A DNA stretch of 10,490 nucleotides, taken from NCBI GenBank assembly GCA_025929805.1, contig JAICPP010000111.1, positions 1-10,490 of the forward strand, given 5' to 3'. The notes under the pieces were generated by a model, which did not search any database, was not told where the DNA came from, and saw nothing but the letters and a program-made list of their open reading frames with translations. Position 1 is the stretch's first letter. The number at the start of each line of letters is the position of its first letter. Shown one piece after another: positions 1 through 6,700 of this stretch. The DNA comes from Gemmatimonadales bacterium. GTDB lineage: Bacteria > Gemmatimonadota > Gemmatimonadetes > Gemmatimonadales > GWC2-71-9. Position numbers and translations under genes: made by a program.

Positions 1-912
1 AACCCCGCGCGTAGCGCTATGGATGAAGCGGCCGCCTCCCATGTAGAGCCCGACATGGGTCACTCCCCGGCCCCGATTAGAGAACGTCAGCAGATCACCC
101 GGCCTCAATAAATCCAGTTTGCGATCCACCTTGGAGCCTTGACGGGCTTGATCCACACTTCGCCGCGGCAACTCGATACCATGTTTGCCATAGGCGTACT
201 GAATCAGACCCGAGCAGTCGAATCCCTCTCCATTTTCACCAGTCCCACCGAACTCATATGGCCGCCCCATCGCTTCGGCGGCGGTAGCGACCACCGAGTC
301 CGCCAGCCTGGCCGGGGTCGTCCCACTGGGGACCAGGGGGCTGGTCTCGGCCCGAGGGGTCGTTTCAGTCATAGGGGCTGGCTCGGTCACCTGATTGCGC
401 GTGGCTCTCGGCCTGGGGGAACCTCCTCCCAGGTGAACTCCGACTCCTATGGCAAGCTCGCCGCCATCCCGTCCTCCCAGGGACACCTCCCGCCAGCGCC
501 CTTCTGCTCCCACGGAGATGAAGTCCAGCGGAAAGAGATCGTAACCGATGCCGGCAGACCACGACCCCCAGGGGTCGGACAAGGCGTTGGAGGTCTCGGA
601 ACCGAGTCCGCCGCTCAGCCCCACCACCAGGTAGGGGCCGCCGCTGCTGCTGCGAAAAGCGGTAAGGTCGGTTCCCACTCCGGCAAACCCGCCTGCCTCG
701 TTCCCGAAGCGCCGAGTGACATCGCCATGAAGCTGCGCTCCCAGAACGCCGGTCAATGACCGCCTGATCCCCACCCGATAGGTCGTCCACCCATCCGAGT
801 CCCAGAAACGTCCGACCTGAGCCTCTATGGTCTGGGCGTGCAGCATTGGAGGGCGGAGCCCCGTCATCGACAAGAGAAGCAGAGAGACCTTGAGGAGGCT
901 AGGACGATTCAT
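1..912 (-). CDS. Secreted NlpC/P60 (C40) cysteine peptidase with N-terminal beta-barrel-like domain, partial (3' end off window)
   Basis: The frame is open from ATG at 910-912 to the left edge, giving 304 residues with no stop. Residues 1-27 look like a signal peptide: a basic start, a leucine-rich core, and a likely cleavage after LHA. Residues about 28-165 are rich in Gly and aromatics, with alternating polar and hydrophobic stretches, like a small outer-membrane beta-barrel. A Pro/Thr-rich linker (about 166-200) leads into an NlpC/P60 domain. Its catalytic Cys is in DCSGL (C233), its His in THVGLY (H286), and its third polar residue in FIHS (H298, twelve residues later, as in E. coli MepS/Spr). 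Family members cut peptidoglycan stem peptides, so a periplasmic wall hydrolase is likely. The start overlaps the lipoprotein stop by 4 nt (ATGA, 909-912), so translation is probably coupled. The barrel call is inference; the peptidase call is strong. Confidence 0.88.
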   Translation of the reverse strand, partial: MNRPSLLKVSLLLLSMTGLRPPMLHAQTIEAQVGRFWDSDGWTTYRVGIRRSLTGVLGAQLHGDVTRRFGNEAGGFAGVGTDLTAFRSSSGGPYLVVGLSGGLGSETSNALSDPWGSWSAGIGYDLFPLDFISVGAEGRWREVSLGGRDGGELAIGVGVHLGGGSPRPRATRNQVTEPAPMTETTPRAETSPLVPSGTTPARLADSVVATAAEAMGRPYEFGGTGENGEGFDCSGLIQYAYGKHGIELPRRSVDQARQGSKVDRKLDLLRPGDLLTFSNRGRGVTHVGLYMGGGRFIHSATRGV

Positions 913-1307
913 GACCCCTTCCCGACTGGCTCAGGCACCGGTCGGCCGTTGCGCAGGTTTACTCTATAGACGGCCACGGGCCGGCAGTTGGTCCACAGCA
1001 CGGCTCTCATCGTGGAATCATCGACGAGTGTGGGAGTATCTCCCGTGTACAGCAGCGGCACCTGGATTCGCTTTCCGGCTCGGCGAATCTCCAGACCTCG
1101 TTCAACGCAGGTCGACCCATCAGCCGCGGTACCGGTGCGAGCGAGGCTGTACCAGATCTCCACCCCTGTCCTGGTGGAAACCGCCAGCGAATCCACCGGT
1201 TGCGAACGAGAGGGCGGCCGATCGCGGTCCGCCGGATCGGCTCCGCCACACCCCAGGATTACGGCAAATACGACGCCAGACCTGGTCAGCCCCAGACCGA
1301 CGCTCAT
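909..1307 (-). CDS. Small predicted lipoprotein, unknown function
   Basis: This is a 132-residue protein. Its first 20 residues form a signal sequence with a hydrophobic core (GVVFAVILGC) ending at Cys20, which fits a lipobox (I-L-G-C). A mature lipoprotein anchored to a membrane is therefore likely. After the Cys comes a charged, Pro-rich spacer (about 21-38), then a mixed alpha/beta-looking domain with two further cysteines (C67, C108) that could form a disulfide. No known family is recognised. The ATG lies 6 nt after the stop of the upstream two-helix membrane gene. A GGAG abuts the start codon with almost no spacing, so initiation may depend on coupling. The stop overlaps the start of the NlpC/P60 gene (ATGA). 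The tight pairing suggests the two work together, perhaps with the lipoprotein as a partner or regulator of the peptidase. That role is inference. Confidence 0.75.
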   Translation of the reverse strand: MSVGLGLTRSGVVFAVILGCGGADPADRDRPPSRSQPVDSLAVSTRTGVEIWYSLARTGTAADGSTCVERGLEIRRAGKRIQVPLLYTGDTPTLVDDSTMRAVLWTNCRPVAVYRVNLRNGRPVPEPVGKGS

Positions 1308-1313
1308 CTCCGG

Positions 1314-1643
1314 TCAGGTTGGCTGCGAGGGCGCCGGCTCGGAAATCTCTTCGGGCACCTCGGGCACGGTGGCAAACTCCGTCGTATCGGGAGTTCCGTC
1401 CTCGGTGACGGCGAGGACTTCCCGCACCTCCGGCGAGCGGCGGAGGTAGTGCAGCCAGGCGATCAACGCGGCAAAGCCGGCCAATCCGCCACAGACCGCC
1501 GTTACAGCCAGGCCGCGAACGGGGTCGTCGAGCTTCATGGCCAACAGGGCGCCACCCACAGCGCCAAAAAAGGAAGCTGCCCAGGCTAGAAACGGCGTGA
1601 GCAGCCACCCAAAGATGCGAAAGAGGAGACGGACCCAGCGCAT
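1314..1643 (-). CDS. Small two-helix membrane protein, unknown function
   Basis: This is a 109-residue protein starting at the ATG at 1641-1643, 4 nt after the stop of the six-helix membrane protein gene. An upstream in-frame start would add about 25 residues inside the previous gene and gives no sensible N-terminus. Two hydrophobic segments are visible (about 6-36, possibly re-entrant or long, and about 45-67), with basic residues at the N-terminus and after the second segment (HYLRR). The last 40 residues form an acidic, Pro/Thr-rich tail (VPEVPEEISEPAP) that is probably disordered. By charge, both ends are likely cytoplasmic. I recognise no family. Its position between another membrane protein and a lipoprotein suggests an envelope role. 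It is clearly a gene by packing and hydrophobicity, but its function is unknown. Confidence 0.65.
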   Translation of the reverse strand: MRWVRLLFRIFGWLLTPFLAWAASFFGAVGGALLAMKLDDPVRGLAVTAVCGGLAGFAALIAWLHYLRRSPEVREVLAVTEDGTPDTTEFATVPEVPEEISEPAPSQPT

Positions 1644-1647
1644 CGCT

Positions 1648-2277
1648 TCAGCTGCGACGCTTCCCGACGGCAGAGAGGATGGTGGCCAGGGCGAGCGCCG
1701 GAAGTACCGCGACGGCAAAAGTGCCTAGGGTCCAGCCGGCACCCGGGAATCCCAGCAGGATGGCCAGCGCACCTACCACCGCGGTTAAAAAGAGCGTGGT
1801 AACGAGGGCAGTCAGGACGGCTGGACGGCCATTCCTGGCTGTTTGATTTGCCAGGATCCAGGAACCCATCCACGGCAGGAACGTCCCGACCATCCACCAG
1901 ACAGGATGGTACCACCAGTTGCTCCCCCCTCCGATCTCATGCCACCGGTTGGTGTAAGTGCCGATGTTCTGGAGGACCGTGACGTCGATCAAGAGAAACA
2001 CGCCCGCCGCACCCAAGCCGATGCCGGCCGCTCCGGCGATGCCCTCGATGGTAAGCGCCCGGGTCCAAAGCCCGGGAAGTATGGTGACAGCAGCTACTCC
2101 GATCGCCAGGATGAGGGCGCACACGATGGTCTCGACGAAACCGTCGAGAAATCGCGACGCGAGCGAGAACAGCAGCACCAGGATGGCTTCGAGCAAGCCA
2201 AGCTTGGCCGACCCCAGCACGATTGCGGGGACAGCAGTCGTATCATGCTCTGCTTGCGATTCTACTCGCGAGGTCAT
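1648..2277 (-). CDS. Six-helix integral membrane protein, unknown function
   Basis: This is a 209-residue protein starting at the ATG at 2275-2277. GGAG lies 5 nt upstream, and the reading frame upstream of this start is not protein-like. A polar N-terminal tail (1-25) is followed by six hydrophobic segments, at about 28-44, 49-69, 77-102, 128-143, 153-175 and 184-204. It ends in a basic tail (GKRRS), which favours a cytoplasmic C-terminus. The loop between segments 3 and 4 (about 103-127) is unusually rich in Trp, Tyr, His and Asn (NRWHEIGGGSNWWYHPVWW) and may be the functional site. It could also be a YIP1-like or other small permease fold, but no diagnostic motif is visible. It is the first gene of the left block and follows a candidate promoter, so it probably heads a four-gene operon. 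Confidence 0.75.
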   Translation of the reverse strand: MTSRVESQAEHDTTAVPAIVLGSAKLGLLEAILVLLFSLASRFLDGFVETIVCALILAIGVAAVTILPGLWTRALTIEGIAGAAGIGLGAAGVFLLIDVTVLQNIGTYTNRWHEIGGGSNWWYHPVWWMVGTFLPWMGSWILANQTARNGRPAVLTALVTTLFLTAVVGALAILLGFPGAGWTLGTFAVAVLPALALATILSAVGKRRS

Positions 2278-2281
2278 GCCG

Positions 2282-2301
2282 GCTCCATGCTTGCGTGGAG
2301 C
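2282..2301 (-). promoter_or_regulatory. Hairpin covering the ribosome binding site of the six-helix membrane protein gene
   Basis: In the transcript, GCUCCA pairs perfectly with UGGAGC across an 8-nt loop. The second arm contains the GGAG Shine-Dalgarno sequence (plus-strand positions 2283-2286), and the start codon begins 5 nt further on. If formed, this 6-bp stem would hide the ribosome binding site. The candidate promoter would start transcription very close to the first arm, so whether the arm is complete depends on the exact start site. The pairing is seen in the sequence; a regulatory role is inference. Confidence 0.35.
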
Positions 2302-2305
2302 GTCA

Positions 2306-2335
2306 AGTATACCGGAGGGTCTGCGGTCGGGCCAA
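2306..2335 (-). promoter_or_regulatory. Candidate sigma70-type promoter for the four-gene left block
   Basis: On the minus strand, TTGGCC (2330-2335) is followed after 18 nt by TATACT (2306-2311). The -10 matches the TATAAT consensus at five of six positions, while the -35 matches only its TTG half. The predicted transcript start is near 2298-2300, about 20-25 nt before the ATG at 2277. This is the longest intergenic gap in the window, and the AT-rich -10 stands out in a GC-rich region. It supports a separate transcription unit for the left block, though read-through from ubiA is also possible. Confidence 0.4.
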
Positions 2336-2342
2336 GGCCGAC

Positions 2343-3257
2343 TCAGGTCGCCCAGGCCAGCACCACCGCAAGATCGGTCACGGCCCACGCGAGGAGCGCA
2401 CGATACATGCCGTGCTGATGGTCGCGTGGCGTCATGTCCTGCTGCCGCAAGAACCAGGGGACCAGCACCAGGGCCCAGCCCAGCAGCGCGATCAGGAGCG
2501 GGATCCAACGCCAGCGCTCGGTTGCGGCCCAGCGGCTCTGGAGAGCCGCGGTGCAAAAGAAGCCGAACCCTAGCAGCGCCCCGCCCTGAGCGACGATCAG
2601 GCTGCGACGCACACCCAACCACAGCGCCAGAGTTCGATCACCCCGCCGGGTGTCTTCCTCGAATTGATAGATCTGGGTCAGCGGGTACAGGGCGGCGAAC
2701 AAGGGGAAAAAGCCCAAGAGGACCAGCCTTCCCATCGGCCCGACGGGGAGCCCCGTCGCAGCCCAGCCGGCGTAAGGCGTCAAGGTTCCGAATCCCCACA
2801 TGTTGATGAGCCAATCGGCGCCGGGAACCGACTTGAGCCGAAACGGAGGAACCGAGTAGAGGATCGATAGCACCAGACACAACCCATACACCACCCGGTA
2901 CTGGACGGGCAAAAGCAGCGCGGCTATCAGACCGAAAACCATCAAGCCAAGACCGAAAGCCGCGAGGCCTGGGGGTGGACGTGGGGGCTGCCGCAGGTAA
3001 GCGACATCACCCTCGTCTCGATCATACGCACTGTTGAGCGCGAGGGTCCCGCCATTCAAGCACACGACCCAGAGCGCCGTGCCCAGGAGCGCCGGCGCGA
3101 GAGTTTCGCTTCGGAAGGCATTGGGTACTCCTACAGCGAGGAGATATCCGACCAGGGTGTGGGCGGCGACGATGGGCCATTCGACTGGACGGGTATGTAG
3201 CAGGTAATTGAGTCGGGTGCCGAGCAGGCGATATCCTGCCTGGCGGGCCCGGCTCAC
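2343..3257 (-). CDS. UbiA-family membrane prenyltransferase
   Basis: This is a 304-residue polytopic protein of the UbiA superfamily, which transfers a prenyl chain from a prenyl diphosphate to an acceptor such as an aromatic ring, chlorin or glycerol phosphate. Family signs are the first Asp-rich motif (N75 to D84, NSAYDRDEGD), the YSVPPFRLK loop (134-142) and the second Asp-rich motif (Q195 to D207, QIYQFEEDTRRGD). These are set among about eight or nine hydrophobic segments. The first motif differs from the usual NDxxDxxxD: Ser replaces Asp after Asn, and the last Asp is one position late. I chose the GTG at 3255-3257 because it overlaps the coaX stop as GTGA and gives a family-like N-terminus. 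A second GTG lies one codon upstream; the longer frame upstream is only coaX read in another frame. The substrate cannot be told from the sequence. Confidence 0.85.
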   Translation of the reverse strand: MSRARQAGYRLLGTRLNYLLHTRPVEWPIVAAHTLVGYLLAVGVPNAFRSETLAPALLGTALWVVCLNGGTLALNSAYDRDEGDVAYLRQPPRPPPGLAAFGLGLMVFGLIAALLLPVQYRVVYGLCLVLSILYSVPPFRLKSVPGADWLINMWGFGTLTPYAGWAATGLPVGPMGRLVLLGFFPLFAALYPLTQIYQFEEDTRRGDRTLALWLGVRRSLIVAQGGALLGFGFFCTAALQSRWAATERWRWIPLLIALLGWALVLVPWFLRQQDMTPRDHQHGMYRALLAWAVTDLAVVLAWAT

Positions 3258-4033
3258 CACTCGAGACCAATATGTCCGGCGGCGATGCGCAGCCCGCGGA
3301 GGGTGAGGTCGGGGTCGGTGACCTCGATCGTGCTGCTCAGAGGAGCGATGATGGGCGCCAGACCGCCAGTGGCAACCACGCGCGGGCGTTTGCCGTCCGG
3401 CCACTCGGCGGTAATGCGGCGCACCATACCGTCAACTGCATCGGCGGCCCCGAACAGTACGCCCGCCTGGATACACTCCTCGGTCCGGCGACCGATGACT
3501 CGAGTTGGTGCTCGCAGCTCCGTAGCGGGCAGTTTGGCCGTGCGACGGGTGAGCTGGTCTGCCGAGGTCCTGAGGCCCGGCATTATCGCACCGCCCAGGA
3601 ACCGCAAATCGGCCGTGACGCAATCGAAGGTTGTCGCCGTGCCGAAATCGACCACAACACTGTCGGACCGGAATAGATCCACCGCGGCGAGTACGTTTAC
3701 GATTCGGTCGGCCCCTACGGTGAGCGGCTCGTCCACATCCAGGATTACCGGGAGAGCTGTGCGCGCATCGACGGTTACACCGGTGCACCCGGTGGAACGC
3801 GCCACCCCATCGACGATACTCTGCGTGACCGGCGGAGCGACGGAGGCCAGACACACGGCGTGTACCTCATTGGGAGAATGGCCACTCTGCACCAGAAAGC
3901 CGCCAATGGCGCTCCCCCACTCATCGGGCGTACGGTCGGGGTTGGTGGTAAGACGCCAGTGTGCCTCCAGCTCGTTCTTCTGGAAAAGACCGACGGTGAT
4001 CTCGGTGTTGCCAATGTCCAGGGCGAGCAGCAT
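3254..4033 (-). CDS. coaX: Type III pantothenate kinase
   Basis: This 259-residue cytoplasmic enzyme phosphorylates pantothenate with ATP, the first step of coenzyme A synthesis. CoaX is the acetate/sugar-kinase-fold type, which needs a monovalent cation and is not inhibited by CoA. All the expected motifs are present: the N-terminal phosphate-binding DIGNT (6-10) with GLF (15-17), SVAPP (64-68), GADR (107-110) carrying the catalytic Asp109, DFGTATT (129-135), GGAIMPG (147-153) and ATGG (221-224). The length matches the usual 250-260 residues. The ATG is 3 nt after the birA stop, and the stop overlaps the start of the UbiA-family gene by 4 nt (GTGA), so it sits inside a coupled operon. Placement beside birA is common in bacteria. 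The identification is secure. Confidence 0.95.
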   Translation of the reverse strand: MLLALDIGNTEITVGLFQKNELEAHWRLTTNPDRTPDEWGSAIGGFLVQSGHSPNEVHAVCLASVAPPVTQSIVDGVARSTGCTGVTVDARTALPVILDVDEPLTVGADRIVNVLAAVDLFRSDSVVVDFGTATTFDCVTADLRFLGGAIMPGLRTSADQLTRRTAKLPATELRAPTRVIGRRTEECIQAGVLFGAADAVDGMVRRITAEWPDGKRPRVVATGGLAPIIAPLSSTIEVTDPDLTLRGLRIAAGHIGLEW

Positions 4034-4036
4034 GAC

Positions 4037-4756
4037 CTAGTGGGTTTGGGAGAGCCGGGCGAGCTCGATCGACGCGTTGCGGAGGGACACGTGAGCGCCT
4101 TCCGCCGTGCGTATCCGCAGTGTGCCGTCATCGGCCAGGCCGGCGACCGTACCGGACAGCGGCTCTCGGATCTCCCGCCCTTTGAGCCAGCTCCGGGCCG
4201 CAAAGTGCTCTAGCTCAGCCGGCGACAGGCGCCCAGCCTCTAGATCGAGATCTCGAAGAGCGGCCAAGATATGTCCGAGTATCTGGTCCTCCTGGATATC
4301 GCGGTGCAGCTCCCGGAGGGAGATCGCCACCTCCTGAAGATCGGGCGGGATCTGATTGCGCAGATTGAGTCCCACACCGACCGCTACCCAGGCAAGCAGC
4401 GAGCCCTGCCAGCGCGCCTCGCACAGGATGCCACCCACTTTCCGTTCGCCCACCATCAGATCGTTGGGCCACTTGAGCTGGATGGGCGGGGAAACCAGCG
4501 GGTCGAGGCAGCGCGCAACGGCGAGACCCACCCGGAGGCTGATCACTTCCATTCCTCCCACCGATGCCGGGCGGAACAGTGTGCTCATCCATAATCCTCC
4601 GGGTGGTGATTGCCAACTCCGCCCGCGGGCGCCCCGGCCGGCGAGCTGCTCGTGGGCCAACACGATGGTACCGGCTTCGGCGCCCTGTTCCGCTAGCTCA
4701 TGGATGACATCCATCGTTGAGGCTACCCGGTCATACCGGTAGAGTCTGGGGGTCAT
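4037..4756 (-). CDS. birA: Biotin--[acetyl-CoA-carboxylase] ligase, short form without repressor domain
   Basis: This 239-residue cytoplasmic enzyme makes biotinyl-AMP and transfers biotin to the lysine of the BCCP subunit of acetyl-CoA carboxylase and similar carriers. The N-terminus starts directly in the catalytic domain (STMD at 13-16), so the winged-helix DNA-binding domain of E. coli BirA is absent. It should be a ligase only (group I), not a repressor. Motifs are the biotin loop GRGARGRSW (40-48), KWPND (95-99) and RKVGGIL (105-111), plus a small C-terminal SH3-like domain (about 190-236). In the biotin loop, the residue matching E. coli Arg118 is Ala43, verified as a GCC codon. The gene starts 12 nt after uppP, with only a weak or distant ribosome binding site, and ends 3 nt before coaX. 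The ligase call is secure. Confidence 0.93.
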   Translation of the reverse strand: MTPRLYRYDRVASTMDVIHELAEQGAEAGTIVLAHEQLAGRGARGRSWQSPPGGLWMSTLFRPASVGGMEVISLRVGLAVARCLDPLVSPPIQLKWPNDLMVGERKVGGILCEARWQGSLLAWVAVGVGLNLRNQIPPDLQEVAISLRELHRDIQEDQILGHILAALRDLDLEAGRLSPAELEHFAARSWLKGREIREPLSGTVAGLADDGTLRIRTAEGAHVSLRNASIELARLSQTH

Positions 4757-4768
4757 GGCTATACCAGC

Positions 4769-5566
4769 TTAACTCCTGGTGGCCAGCAACAAGATCCCGA
4801 AACCGATTCGGTACCATGCGAAGGCGCTGAAGCTGTGGGCCGACACGTATTTCAGAAACGCCCGCACGACTACAATTGCGGAGAGGAACGCAACGATGAA
4901 CCCCACCGCAAACATGGGAGCGTCGGTGGCCGACAAATACGACCAACTCTGAACCAAGTCGAAGACTGTCGCCACGAGCATGATCGGAACCGCCAGAAAG
5001 AACGAAAATTCCGTTGCCACCACCCGCGACAGCCCCAGCGCGTAACCACCCATAATGGTAGCGCCGGACCGGGATACGCCCGGCACGAGTGAGAGTACCT
5101 GAGCGAGCCCGATCCCCAGGGCGGTGCGGGGCTTCATGTCGTCGATAGCGTGCACGGTGGACCTTGGCGACCACCGCTCGATCAGCAGGATGAGCACACC
5201 TCCCACCACCAGCGCCACCGCTACTACCATCGTACTGAATAATCGCGCCTTGATCCATTCATGGGCGAGGAATCCGACCAGCGCCGCCGGGAAAAAGGCG
5301 ATCATGAGGTTGCCGATCAGCCGCCGGCCTCCAGGGTTGCGGCTGGGCGAGAGCAAGGCGTCCCCCAGCCGCCCACGATAAAGCCACACGATGGCGAGGA
5401 TGGCGCCCAATTGAATGAAGATGTCGAACGTCTTGGCCCGTTCGTCCACCAGATTCAGCCACTGACTGACGACGATGAGGTGGCCGGTGGAGGAGACCGG
5501 AATGAACTCCGTCGCTCCTTCCACCAGCCCCAGCAGCGCCGCCTTCCAGAGCAACTCAGGCGACAC
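4769..5566 (-). CDS. uppP: Undecaprenyl-diphosphatase (BacA/UppP type)
   Basis: This 265-residue integral membrane enzyme dephosphorylates undecaprenyl pyrophosphate to the monophosphate, recycling the lipid carrier for peptidoglycan and other surface polymers. Overexpression of this family gives bacitracin resistance. Diagnostic motifs are EGATEFIPVSSTGH (16-29), holding E16, E20, S26 and H29, and PGVSRSGAT (162-170) with R166; these match the E. coli active-site residues. About eight hydrophobic segments follow the family pattern, including the two inverted halves. The start is GTG at 5564-5566, 9 nt after the bshA stop and in the same frame. The ATG just upstream is in another frame and soon hits a stop. 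Length is typical. There is no obvious strong ribosome binding site, so coupling to bshA is likely. The identification is secure. Confidence 0.95.
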   Translation of the reverse strand: MSPELLWKAALLGLVEGATEFIPVSSTGHLIVVSQWLNLVDERAKTFDIFIQLGAILAIVWLYRGRLGDALLSPSRNPGGRRLIGNLMIAFFPAALVGFLAHEWIKARLFSTMVVAVALVVGGVLILLIERWSPRSTVHAIDDMKPRTALGIGLAQVLSLVPGVSRSGATIMGGYALGLSRVVATEFSFFLAVPIMLVATVFDLVQSWSYLSATDAPMFAVGFIVAFLSAIVVVRAFLKYVSAHSFSAFAWYRIGFGILLLATRS

Positions 5567-5575
5567 GGACCCGCA

Positions 5576-6700
5576 TCACGCAAGGACTTCGCTATAGAAC
5601 GCCTCGTACATGGGCACGATCCGGTCGGCTGAGAACTGTTCAGCCTTCTCGATCGCTGCCGCCCGTATGGCGGCGTGACGCTCGGGATCCCGCAGCAGCT
5701 CCACCGCTCGGCGGCCCATCGCTTCCACCGACCCAACCGGCTCGAGGATCCCGTTCAACCCATCGTCTATTACCTCCGGTAACCCTCCGGCACGGGTGGC
5801 AACCACCGGAGCGCCACAGGCCATCGCTTCCAGTGCTGCAAGGCCGAACGATTCGGTCTGCGAGGGAAGGATGAAGAGATCGCTGCCCTGGAGTAAGCTC
5901 GCGACCGAATCCAGGCGACCGAGAAACCGTACATCGGCACTGACACCCAGATCCCGGGCTTCGTTTTCCGCATCCACCCGTTCCGGCCCGTCGCCGATCA
6001 TGATCAGCGTAGCCGGCATCGCCCGTTGGATTCGGGCGAATACCCGCACGACATCCTTCACCCGCTTGACCTCGCGGAAGTTGGAGACATGGGTGATCAG
6101 CCTGTGGCCCGGCGGAGCGAGTCGCTCGCGACAGCCCGGCTCACCCGGACGATACTCCTGCATATTCACGAAGTTGGGAATCACTCGAATGGCGCAGCTC
6201 CCGCATCCGAACGCGCGGTAGGTCTCGTCTCGCAGATAGGTCGAAACCGCAGTAACGGCATCGGACTGCTCGATGGAGAACTTGGTGATCCCATAGAAGC
6301 TCGATTCCTGACCCACCAGCGTGATATCGGTACCATGAAGCGTGGTGATCACGCGGAGGGGCCACTCGCCGTTCAGCATTTCCCTCGCCAGATAGGCCGT
6401 GGTGGCGTGAGGAATGGCGTAGTGGACGTGAAGCAGCTCGAGCCGCTCCCGGAGGACGACCTCATGCTGCTTGGAGGCCAAAGCCAGCGTGTAGGGGAAG
6501 TGGTCGAAAAGAGGATAGCGTCCCATCCGGGTCTCCACTTGATGAAAGAAGACCCGCTCGGCATATCCACGAAGACGAAACGGTGAGTCGTAGGTGATGA
6601 AGTGCACTTGGTGCCCGCGCCGGGCGAGCTCCAAGCCCAGCTCGGTTGCCACCGCTCCGGATCCACCGTATGTGGGGTAGCAGGTGATTCCGATTCTCAT
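5576..6700 (-). CDS. bshA: N-acetyl-alpha-D-glucosaminyl L-malate synthase (bacillithiol synthesis)
   Basis: This 374-residue GT4 retaining glycosyltransferase joins GlcNAc from UDP-GlcNAc to L-malate, the first step in making bacillithiol. The N-terminus MRIGITCYPTYGGSG and the following text (ELGLELARRGHQVHFITYD) are characteristic of BshA. The C-terminal nucleotide-sugar domain has the GT4 E-x7-E motif (E283 to E291, ESFGLAALE) followed by PVVATRAGGLPEVI. The B. subtilis enzyme is of similar size. I chose the ATG at 6698-6700: GGGAGAG lies 6 nt upstream, and it overlaps the miaA stop as ATGA. A GTG five codons upstream is possible but lacks these features. The malate-specific call rests on overall similarity to BshA, so another GT4 specificity is possible but less likely. 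No bshB or bshC gene is visible in this window. Confidence 0.9.
   Translation of the reverse strand: MRIGITCYPTYGGSGAVATELGLELARRGHQVHFITYDSPFRLRGYAERVFFHQVETRMGRYPLFDHFPYTLALASKQHEVVLRERLELLHVHYAIPHATTAYLAREMLNGEWPLRVITTLHGTDITLVGQESSFYGITKFSIEQSDAVTAVSTYLRDETYRAFGCGSCAIRVIPNFVNMQEYRPGEPGCRERLAPPGHRLITHVSNFREVKRVKDVVRVFARIQRAMPATLIMIGDGPERVDAENEARDLGVSADVRFLGRLDSVASLLQGSDLFILPSQTESFGLAALEAMACGAPVVATRAGGLPEVIDDGLNGILEPVGSVEAMGRRAVELLRDPERHAAIRAAAIEKAEQFSADRIVPMYEAFYSEVLA

Noticed and set aside
139..790. Open frames on both strands (139-759 plus, 365-790 minus) over the NlpC/P60 gene
   Set aside because: They are out of frame with the real gene at 1-912, which has a signal peptide and an intact catalytic triad. 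Their proteins are low-complexity and lack motifs.
2301..2306. TTGACG on the minus strand as a -35 box
   Set aside because: No -10-like sequence lies 16-18 nt downstream; that region is the ribosome binding site and start codon of the next gene.
2326..2342. GTCGG/CCGAC hairpin just after the ubiA-family stop, as a possible terminator
   Set aside because: The stem is only 5 bp and no T-run follows, so an intrinsic terminator is not supported. It also overlaps the candidate -35.
1958..2806. Plus-strand open frame (282 codons) across the gap between the two blocks
   Set aside because: It lies opposite two clear membrane-protein genes and their promoter region, and its composition is not protein-like.
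3285..4040. Plus-strand open frame (251 codons) opposite coaX
   Set aside because: It is antisense to a complete type III pantothenate kinase, and its Ser/Arg/Thr-rich composition is typical of a shadow frame.
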